A stretch of 20,118 bases of DNA from Treponema sp. (lineage in GTDB: Bacteria > Spirochaetota > Spirochaetia > Treponematales > Breznakiellaceae): NCBI GenBank assembly GCA_031289935.1, contig JAITON010000089.1, positions 1 to 20,118 on the forward strand, given 5' to 3'. Under the pieces are notes generated by a model. That model had not been told where the DNA came from, did no database searches, and saw nothing but the letters and a program-made list of their open reading frames with translations. The position numbers were made by a program, and so were the translations under genes. The first letter of the stretch is position 1. Each line of letters begins with the position of its first letter. Positions 14,201 through 20,118 of the stretch are shown here, one piece after another.

Positions 14201-14950
14201 ATGAAAATACGGAAGGAACTGGTTATCGGCATCGTAGTCCTCCTAATTCTGGTTTCTGGCGGTGTAGCCCTTTACAGTTACCTGCAATACCGGACTAAGA
14301 ACGATCTGGCTGTCCGGATTGCTGAATTGGGTAACGGGGGGACTCCCCAGACAATTGAGATGCTTCGGGAGGCCATCAGCCTCTACGAGGGGGAGATTGA
14401 AGGCTTTGTCAAGATGTCCGCCCAGACCGGGGTCTATTGGAAGATTCTGGCCACACGGCTCCAGGACCGGGGGCTTCACAACGAGGCCTTGGATGCTCTG
14501 GAACGGGCCATCTCCTATGCGCCCGAGGATGTGTCCCTGCCTTATATGACGGGGATTTCTGCGACCATGGTGGCCAAGAGCAAATTGGATTTCAGCGAGA
14601 CCGGAGACCGGGAGCGGGAACGCTACTACGCCCTAGCCGAGGACGCATACCTCCGGTCCATCGCCATGAATGAGACCTATTCCAAGCCCCACTACGCATT
14701 GGGGGTGCTCTATGTCTTTGAGCTTGGTCGGCCGGAGGATGCTATTCCCCAACTGGAGCGGTATCAGGAGCTGACGGTTAATAATGTGGACGGTATGTTT
14801 GTCCTGGCCCGGGCCTATTATATGACCGGCCAGTACGAGGCGACCATCGGCCAGTATGACCGTATCCTTTCCATTACCAGGGATAAAGATAAACGGGCCG
14901 AGGCCGAACAGAATCGGCAATATGTGATGGATATATACTATGGATGGTAG
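14201..14950 (+). CDS. Membrane-anchored TPR-repeat protein
   Basis: This 249-residue protein has an N-terminal membrane helix (about 8-27) after the basic MKIRKE, with the remainder probably periplasmic. Tetratricopeptide-like helical pairs are visible: VYWKILATRLQDRGLHNEALDALERAISYAPED, then AEDAYLRSIAMNETYSKPHYALGVLYVFELGRPEDAIPQLERY, then GMFVLARAYYMTGQYEATIGQYDRIL, each ending near a conserved Pro/Asp turn. TPR proteins are scaffolds, so a partner cannot be named. A TPR-like gene between ftsZ and dprA is, as I recall, also found in Borrelia, suggesting a conserved spirochaete division or envelope role. GGGAGA (14190-14195) is the SD, and it starts 1 nt after the xer stop. Confidence 0.85.
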   Translation: MKIRKELVIGIVVLLILVSGGVALYSYLQYRTKNDLAVRIAELGNGGTPQTIEMLREAISLYEGEIEGFVKMSAQTGVYWKILATRLQDRGLHNEALDALERAISYAPEDVSLPYMTGISATMVAKSKLDFSETGDRERERYYALAEDAYLRSIAMNETYSKPHYALGVLYVFELGRPEDAIPQLERYQELTVNNVDGMFVLARAYYMTGQYEATIGQYDRILSITRDKDKRAEAEQNRQYVMDIYYGW

Positions 14951-15809
14951 ACGGGGCCTCTTGGACTTGATGCTCGCCAGGATGGATGGGCTCCGGGCGG
15001 TCGATAAAATAGACCTGCTCCGCCGCTGTAGGGGAGAAGATGATCTTGCCGCTTACTACTTGGGGGATTTTGACGAACTGCGCCGAGGGGCCGAGCAGGA
15101 CACCATGACCGCAGACTCCTTGGGAATCAGTTGGCTCCACTATGGGGAGGAGCGTTATCCGCCATTGCTTCGGGAACTCTACGACCCCCCGGCGGTCCTC
15201 TTCTACCGGGGCAGGCTCCCAGACCCGGAACGGACCATGGCAGCGGTGGTGGGAACCAGAAAGCCCACGGGCATGGCGGCCACCCAGGCCTATGCCTTTG
15301 GCAAGGCCTTGGGAGAGGCGGGAATTCCTGTGGTTTCGGGCCTGGCCCTGGGGATTGATGCCCTGGCCCACCGGGGGAACATTGAGGGCGGCGGGGCTAC
15401 GGTGGCGGTCCTGGGATCAGGGCTGGGAAATGTTTACCCCGCCTCGAACCGGGCCCTGGCCCGTAGGATTCTGGAGTCGGGTGGGGTGCTCCTGAGCGAG
15501 TATCCCCCAATGACGCCGCCCTATAGGTGGAATTTTCCTGCTCGGAACCGTATTATAGCAGGGCTGGGTCGGACGACGGTGGTGGTGGAGGCTCCGGAAA
15601 AATCCGGGGCTCTGATTACCGCTCAATTTGCACTGGACCTGGGCCGGGATGTTTGGATAGCCCAGGCGGGGCTAGTCTCTCCCCGGGGAGCGGGGACAGC
15701 GGCCTTGGCCAATGACGGTGGACGGGTTATTTCCGGTATCGGCCCCATTCTGGAGGATTGGGGTATGGCAGTGGATTCAATGGGAGGAACGGCATGGCAG
15801 CAAAAATAA
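14940..15809 (+). CDS. dprA: DNA-processing protein DprA (Smf)
   Basis: DprA binds single-stranded DNA and loads RecA during uptake of DNA; many non-competent bacteria also keep it. The 289 residues have a short N-terminal helical region, then the extended Rossmann fold: AAVVGTRKPT, VSGLALGIDALAHRG, TVAVLGSGLGNVYP, LLSEYPPMTPP, FPARNRIIAGL, VVEAPEKSGALITAQFALDLGRDVW and GTAALANDGGRVI. The C-terminal winged-helix (DML1-like) domain found in longer homologues is absent. It overlaps the TPR gene by 11 nt at its start and topA by 16 nt at its end. Confidence 0.95.
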   Translation: MDGRRGLLDLMLARMDGLRAVDKIDLLRRCRGEDDLAAYYLGDFDELRRGAEQDTMTADSLGISWLHYGEERYPPLLRELYDPPAVLFYRGRLPDPERTMAAVVGTRKPTGMAATQAYAFGKALGEAGIPVVSGLALGIDALAHRGNIEGGGATVAVLGSGLGNVYPASNRALARRILESGGVLLSEYPPMTPPYRWNFPARNRIIAGLGRTTVVVEAPEKSGALITAQFALDLGRDVWIAQAGLVSPRGAGTAALANDGGRVISGIGPILEDWGMAVDSMGGTAWQQK

Positions 15810-17947
15810 AGAGAGCCAAGACGGAGTTCCAGAAAAAGATCCTGGTGATTGTGGAATCACCAGCCAAAGCGAAGACTATCGAGAAGTACTTGGGACCATC
15901 TTACACGGTAAAGGCCTCCATGGGGCACCTCATTGACCTTCCCAAGTCCCGGCTTGCTATCGACCTGGATCATAATTTTGAGCCCGAGTACATTACGGTC
16001 CGGGGTCGGGCAAAGCTCCTCAAGGAACTCCAGGGGGACGCGAAAAAGGCGGAGACCGTATTACTGGCCAGTGATAACGACCGGGAAGGGGAGGCCATCG
16101 CATGGCACCTTAGGAACGCCATTACTGCACGGGACAGTACGGTGCCTATCAAACGGATCAGTTTTAACGAGATAACTCCCACGGCTATCCGGAACGCAGT
16201 GGCCCATCCGGGGACTATTGACGAGGACAAGGTGAATGCCCAAAAGGCCCGGCGTGTTCTGGATCGCTTAGTGGGCTACAATCTTTCGCCCCTGCTCTGG
16301 AAAAAGGTGAAAAATGGTCTTTCCGCAGGACGGGTTCAGTCTGTGGCCCTAAGACTCCTCTGCGATCGGGAAAAGGAGGTTGAGTCCTTTATCCCCGAGG
16401 AGTACTGGACTCTGGACGCCGATTTCCGCTCTGGGAAAAGTCTCTACACCGCACAATTAGTGCTCTGGCAGGGGGCCAAGCCCGAGCTCAAGAACGAGGC
16501 CGCTGTCAATGCCCTCAAGGAGCAGGTTCTCAAGGCTGATTGTGTGGTGGCGGAGATTCGGGAGACCGAAAAGACGATCAAGTCCCGGCCTCCCCTTACC
16601 ACCTCACAGCTCCAGCAGACTGCGGCGAATCGGCTGGGCTTTACGAGCCGGAAAACCATGCAGATCGCACAGCAGCTTTACGAGGGGGTCAGCCTCGGCT
16701 CCGATGAGGCTCAGGCGTCCCGTGTGGGGCTTATCACCTATATGCGTACCGATTCGGTACGCATTTCCCAGTCGGCCCTGGAGGAGGTTCGAGAATGGAT
16801 CGGCAAGAACTATGCCGGGGAACTTCCCGAAAGGCCGGTTGAGTATGTCGTGGAGAAGAAGGCTCAGGACGCTCACGAAGCGATCCGGCCCACCTATGTG
16901 AGCCATACTCCAGATTACCTCAAAGAATACCTGAACAAGGATCAGCAGAAACTCTACGCTATTATCTGGGAACGTTTTGTGGCGAGCCAGATGAACCCCG
17001 CCAGGACCAAGACCGTAAGCGTCGACATCAAGGCCGGAGAGGGTATTTTCCGGGTTTCGGGCACCAAGGTAGTGGTCAAGGGCTTCTACAAGGTGATGAA
17101 GCTGCTGGCTTCCAAGGAGGAGAAGGGAAATCCTTACCCGAACCTTAAGATGGGGGATCCGGTGAAAATGGATGCCTTCCGTGCAGAACAACATTTTACC
17201 CATGGGCCGTCTCGTTTTACCGATGCCACCATCATCAAAACCCTGGAAGAGAAGGGCATCGGTCGGCCATCGACCTACGCGCCCATCATATCGGTACTCC
17301 TGGACCGTTACTATGTGACTCGTTCCAACAAACAGTTGGTTCCCACGATCCTGGGCAAGATGATCTCCGGTATGCTCAGCGAATACTTCCCCGGGGTAAT
17401 GGATACGGCCTTTACTGCAGCCATGGAGACCAAGCTGGATGAGGTGGAGGAGAATCAGATCAAATGGCCTGATATGATTCGGGAATTCTGGGACCCCTTT
17501 AAGGAGCAGGTGGATGAAGTGGGGAAAAGCCTGGAGAGTTTTAAGGGCAACCTTGATGAGCCCACGGATCAGGTATGCGAGAAATGCGGCAAGTCTATGG
17601 TCAAAAAACTGGGGCGCTTCGGATTTTTCCTTGCCTGTTCGGGCTTCCCCGAGTGCCGGAACACCCGGTCGATTCCTTTGGCCAAGTGCCCCAAGTGCGG
17701 CGGCGATATCGTGGCCCGGAAGACGCGGGGCCGGGGCAAGGAATTCTACGGCTGTACCAATTACCCTGAATGTGATTTTATCAGCCACTTTAAGCCGACT
17801 TCCCAGAACTGTCCCAAGTGCGATCGGTTCCTGGTGGAAAAATACGATAAGCGAAACGGTTACTACAAATCTTGTATCAATCCCGAATGTGATTATCTGC
17901 ACTCTGAGATATATGGGGAGGAAGTTCGGTTTGATGATGAACAGTGA
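15794..17947 (+). CDS. topA: DNA topoisomerase I (type IA)
   Basis: TopA relaxes negative supercoils by cutting one strand through a 5'-phosphotyrosine. ATG 15794 is chosen because GGGAGG (15782-15787) is 6 nt upstream; the frame is open back to 15758 inside dprA. The product is 717 residues. It has the TOPRIM domain (LVIVESPAKAKTIEKYLG with Glu21, SDNDREGEAIAWHL), NAQKARRVLDRLVGY, LSAGRVQSVALRLL, the catalytic Tyr316 in LITYMRTDS, and EKGIGRPSTYAPI. Three C-terminal Cys4-type zinc ribbons start at about 17575 (CEKCGK), 17689 (CPKCGG) and 17812 (CPKCDR); each has the second pair as CxxxxxxxC or similar. It overlaps dprA by 16 nt and xerC by 14 nt. Confidence 0.97.
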   Translation: MAAKIKRAKTEFQKKILVIVESPAKAKTIEKYLGPSYTVKASMGHLIDLPKSRLAIDLDHNFEPEYITVRGRAKLLKELQGDAKKAETVLLASDNDREGEAIAWHLRNAITARDSTVPIKRISFNEITPTAIRNAVAHPGTIDEDKVNAQKARRVLDRLVGYNLSPLLWKKVKNGLSAGRVQSVALRLLCDREKEVESFIPEEYWTLDADFRSGKSLYTAQLVLWQGAKPELKNEAAVNALKEQVLKADCVVAEIRETEKTIKSRPPLTTSQLQQTAANRLGFTSRKTMQIAQQLYEGVSLGSDEAQASRVGLITYMRTDSVRISQSALEEVREWIGKNYAGELPERPVEYVVEKKAQDAHEAIRPTYVSHTPDYLKEYLNKDQQKLYAIIWERFVASQMNPARTKTVSVDIKAGEGIFRVSGTKVVVKGFYKVMKLLASKEEKGNPYPNLKMGDPVKMDAFRAEQHFTHGPSRFTDATIIKTLEEKGIGRPSTYAPIISVLLDRYYVTRSNKQLVPTILGKMISGMLSEYFPGVMDTAFTAAMETKLDEVEENQIKWPDMIREFWDPFKEQVDEVGKSLESFKGNLDEPTDQVCEKCGKSMVKKLGRFGFFLACSGFPECRNTRSIPLAKCPKCGGDIVARKTRGRGKEFYGCTNYPECDFISHFKPTSQNCPKCDRFLVEKYDKRNGYYKSCINPECDYLHSEIYGEEVRFDDEQ

Positions 17948-18878
17948 TTTTGCTAACTTAGCTAGGACGGAAAAAATCAGGGACTATCTCGTCTACCTGC
18001 GCTCAGTCCGGGGCGTTTCCGATCGGACCCTCCAAGCCTACGGGAGCGACCTGCGCCGCTTTGAGGATTACTGCGAAAACATCTCCTTGGACCCTGTCAA
18101 GGCCGGTGCCGCTGAAGTCCGGGGCTTTATCGGGGACCTGAGTTTTGATGGCATAGCCTCAGTCAGCGTGAATCGGGCTCTATCTTCCCTCCGGGGTTTC
18201 TACCACTGGCTCATGGTATCGGAACTACGAAAAGACGATCCCACGGAACTCCTGCGGAACTTACGAACTGCCAGAAACTTGCCGGTCTTTCTCTGGGAGG
18301 AGGAGATGGCGGGCTTTGCGGACCTTCCAGATACCGCCCATATTCTCTGGCCTCCTCGGGACAAGGCCATCATCATGGTGATGTATTCTGCGGGCCTCCG
18401 CATATCCGAAGTCGTATCCCTTGAGGCGGATGCCATAGAAAAAGATTTGCGGGGGGCCCGGGTGGTCGGCAAAGGAAACAAAGAGCGGAGGATCTTCTTT
18501 TCTGAGGAATGCCGGACCGTCTTGGCCGAGTGGTTGCCCTATAGAAACAGTACTATTCCGGCGGAGCATCCCACGAACAAGCTCTTTATCAGCCGCAAGG
18601 GGAGGGCTCTTTCGGTATCGGGTCTGCGCTGGATTATCGCCCAGTATGCCGGCCAGTCGGTGTTGCCCAAGAAGGTACACCCCCACGCATTTCGGCACAG
18701 TTTTGCTACACATTTGGTCAATTCAGGCTGTGATGTGCGGGTGGTACAGGAACTCCTGGGGCACGCCAGTCTCTCTACTACTCAGCGCTATACCCATGTG
18801 GATATTGAAGGGTTAAAACGGGTCTATTCAGAATCGCATCCCCACGGTGATCGTCATATCGTGGGAAAGGAGCAATAG
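17934..18878 (+). CDS. xerC: Tyrosine recombinase XerC (CodV-like)
   Basis: This is a 314-residue Xer recombinase. ATG 17934 is chosen: GGGGAGGA (17915-17922) lies about 11 nt upstream and the N-terminal core-binding domain starts soon after (KIRDYLVYLRSVRGVSDRTL). The much longer open frame back to 17514 is topA shadow. Catalytic residues: Arg155 (SAGLRISE), Lys180 (GKGNKER), His251 and Arg254 (HAFRHSFATHL), His277 (LLGHASLS) and Tyr286 (TQRYTHV). The C-terminus KRVYSESHPHG matches the XerC/D end (VYxxxHPRA). Position between topA and hslV matches codV of Bacillus (topA-trmFO-codV-clpQ-clpY), supporting XerC. It differs clearly from the recombinase after ftsZ. Confidence 0.92.
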   Translation: MMNSDFANLARTEKIRDYLVYLRSVRGVSDRTLQAYGSDLRRFEDYCENISLDPVKAGAAEVRGFIGDLSFDGIASVSVNRALSSLRGFYHWLMVSELRKDDPTELLRNLRTARNLPVFLWEEEMAGFADLPDTAHILWPPRDKAIIMVMYSAGLRISEVVSLEADAIEKDLRGARVVGKGNKERRIFFSEECRTVLAEWLPYRNSTIPAEHPTNKLFISRKGRALSVSGLRWIIAQYAGQSVLPKKVHPHAFRHSFATHLVNSGCDVRVVQELLGHASLSTTQRYTHVDIEGLKRVYSESHPHGDRHIVGKEQ

Positions 18879-18879
18879 T

Positions 18880-19422
18880 ATGAGTGAACGGTTTTTTCGC
18901 AGTACCACCGTTCTGGCGGTCAGGCGGGACGGCAAGGTGGCTATGGCCGGGGACGGTCAGGTCACCTTTGGGGAAACGGTGATGAAGAACAACGCTCGTA
19001 AGGTTAGGCGGACCTACGACGGGAAGGTTCTCTGCGGCTTTGCAGGGGCCACTGCCGACGCATTTACCCTCTTTGACCGCTTTGAGGAAAAGCTCAAGGA
19101 GTATTCCGGGGACCTGACCCGGGCGGCGGTAGAGCTGACCAAGGACTGGCGCACCGACCGGGTGCTCCGGAAACTGGAGGCCATGCTCCTGGTGGCCGAC
19201 AAAGGGACTACTCTCCTGCTTTCGGGCACGGGAGATGTGGTGGAGCCTGAGTTTGACGCCATCGCCATCGGTTCCGGGGGGAACTTCGCCCAGGCTGCGG
19301 CCCGGGCATACCTGGACGGGAGCGAGTTTTCCGCCCGGGAGATTGCTGAGCGGAGCCTAAAGATCGCAGGGCAAATCTGCATATATACCAACAATACCAT
19401 TGTGGTAGAGGAGCTTGCATAA
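18880..19422 (+). CDS. hslV: HslV (ClpQ), proteasome-like peptidase subunit
   Basis: HslV forms the double-hexamer proteolytic chamber of the HslUV complex. ATG 18880 has AAAGGAG (18866-18872) 7 nt upstream. The 180-residue product starts MSERFFRS followed by TTVLAVRRDGKVAMAGDGQVTFG, so an 8-residue propeptide would be removed to expose Thr9 as the catalytic N-terminus. KNNARKVRRTYDGKVLCGFAG, ADAFTLFDRFEEKL and AIGSGGNFAQAAARAYL are family signatures. The active residue is Thr, as in most bacteria, not Ser as in Bacillus ClpQ. It starts 1 nt after the xerC stop and overlaps hslU by one base. Confidence 0.97.
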   Translation: MSERFFRSTTVLAVRRDGKVAMAGDGQVTFGETVMKNNARKVRRTYDGKVLCGFAGATADAFTLFDRFEEKLKEYSGDLTRAAVELTKDWRTDRVLRKLEAMLLVADKGTTLLLSGTGDVVEPEFDAIAIGSGGNFAQAAARAYLDGSEFSAREIAERSLKIAGQICIYTNNTIVVEELA

Positions 19423-20118
19423 TGGCGGAAAAAAAGAACGCCGATGAACTTTCGCCTAGAGAAATCGTGGTGGAACTGGACAAGTATATCGTCGGTCAGA
19501 AAAAGGCCAAGCGGGCCGTGGCTGTGGCTTTACGGAATCGGACCCGGCGGCTCAAGCTGGAACAGGAAACGCGGGAGGACATCACCCCCAAGAATATCCT
19601 CATGATAGGTCCCACGGGGGTGGGGAAAACCGAAATTGCCCGGAGGCTGGCCAAGCTTACGGGTTCCCCTTTTATCAAGGTGGAGGCCACCAAGTATACC
19701 GAGGTGGGTTATGTGGGCCGGGATGTGGAGTCCATGATTCGGGACTTGATGGCTGCCGGGGTCCAGATGGTCAAGGAGGAGATGCAGGAGTCGGTGAACT
19801 CCGAGGCGAAAAAGCGGGCCGAGGAAGATCTTTTGGACCTGCTCCTGCCGGGCAAAAAACCTTCAACCCAGAAACCTGGACCGGTGGTACGGCCCGTGGG
19901 CTCCTTCTCTATTACGCCGGGGGGTAGCAATGGGCCGGGCATCATGGGAACCGCCATCCAGGTAGGCATCCCCATAAAGCGGTCTCCCCAGGAATCTGAG
20001 ACTGACGATGCCCTCCAGGAGCCGGAGCAGCCGGTGGAGGCGGCGGCAGAGACCAAGACCAACGCTACCCGGGAAAAGTTCCGGACCATGCTCCGGGAGG
20101 GTAAGCTGGAGGACCGGA
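19422..20118 (+). CDS. hslU: HslU (ClpY), ATPase subunit of HslUV, 3' end off window
   Basis: HslU is the AAA+ unfoldase that feeds HslV. The window holds the first 232 residues, starting at the ATG that shares a base with the hslV stop. Visible motifs: SPREIVVELDKYIVGQKKAKRAVAVALRNR, Walker A GPTGVGKT (63-70), KVEATKYTEVGYVGRDVESMIRDL with the pore loop GYVG (96-99), and the start of the I domain. Between LLLPGK (141-145) and TREKFRTMLREGKLEDR (216-232) lies about 70 residues of low-complexity Pro/Gly then Glu/Ala-rich sequence, where E. coli HslU has roughly 20. Walker B and the C-terminal domain lie beyond the edge. Confidence 0.96.
   Translation, partial: MAEKKNADELSPREIVVELDKYIVGQKKAKRAVAVALRNRTRRLKLEQETREDITPKNILMIGPTGVGKTEIARRLAKLTGSPFIKVEATKYTEVGYVGRDVESMIRDLMAAGVQMVKEEMQESVNSEAKKRAEEDLLDLLLPGKKPSTQKPGPVVRPVGSFSITPGGSNGPGIMGTAIQVGIPIKRSPQESETDDALQEPEQPVEAAAETKTNATREKFRTMLREGKLEDR

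Noticed and set aside
16604..17902. 432-residue open frame on the minus strand
   Set aside because: It lies wholly antisense to topA, whose catalytic motifs fix the real strand; high G+C explains the absence of stops.
17514..17933. Longer N-terminus for XerC
   Set aside because: It is the +1 shadow of the topA zinc-ribbon region; the recombinase domain begins after ATG 17934.
1..20118. CRISPR arrays, tRNA or rRNA genes, prophage genes
   Set aside because: I saw no regularly spaced repeats with unique spacers, no cloverleaf-like sequence in the few gaps, and no structural phage genes.

Overview
The window looks like a spirochaete chromosome, most likely from the Treponema lineage. The supporting evidence is a tandem pair of FlaA-type flagellar sheath proteins, a stripped-down division cluster, and the order ftsZ - TPR gene - dprA - hslV - hslU that I recall from Borrelia. 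The high G+C and the integrase-type insertion element recall termite-gut treponemes, but the species cannot be fixed from sequence alone.

Layout. (1) About 1-1247: the 5' part of an insertion sequence on the minus strand. Its DDE transposase is broken by one in-frame amber codon, and its outer end carries two imperfect direct repeats. (2) 1292-2200: an unrecognised membrane-anchored protein, possibly with a periplasmic-binding-protein-like fold. (3) 2238-3778: a near-consensus sigma70 promoter driving two adjacent flaA-like genes. (4) 3697-4476, minus strand: an unrecognised protein with PD-(D/E)XK-nuclease-like spacing and a C-terminal winged helix. It overlaps the end of the second flaA tail to tail and is divergent from mraZ. 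(5) 4579-20118: one long plus-strand gene train, mraZ-rsmH-ftsL-murF-mraY-ftsW-ftsQ-ftsA-ftsZ-xer-TPR-dprA-topA-xerC-hslV-hslU. hslU runs off the right edge.

Almost every junction in the train is an overlap or a gap under 20 nt; the exception is the 77-nt ftsA-ftsZ gap. The train is therefore probably one operon or a few overlapping ones. It starts at a promoter followed by 10-bp-spaced GGG boxes, the expected operator for MraZ autoregulation. The first half makes and uses lipid-linked peptidoglycan precursors (MurF, MraY) and assembles the divisome (FtsL, FtsW, FtsQ, FtsA, FtsZ). The second half deals with the chromosome: two Xer recombinases, DprA and topoisomerase I. It ends with the HslUV protease. 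murD, murE, murG, murC and ftsI, usual in large dcw clusters, are absent from this stretch.

Nothing here is a clear new defence or mobile system. The points most worth a second look are the MraZ operator array that runs into the mraZ ribosome-binding site, the probable CTG start of ftsA, the enlarged HslU I-domain, the nuclease-like gene next to mraZ, and the joining of the dcw cluster to a topA-xerC-hslVU block.
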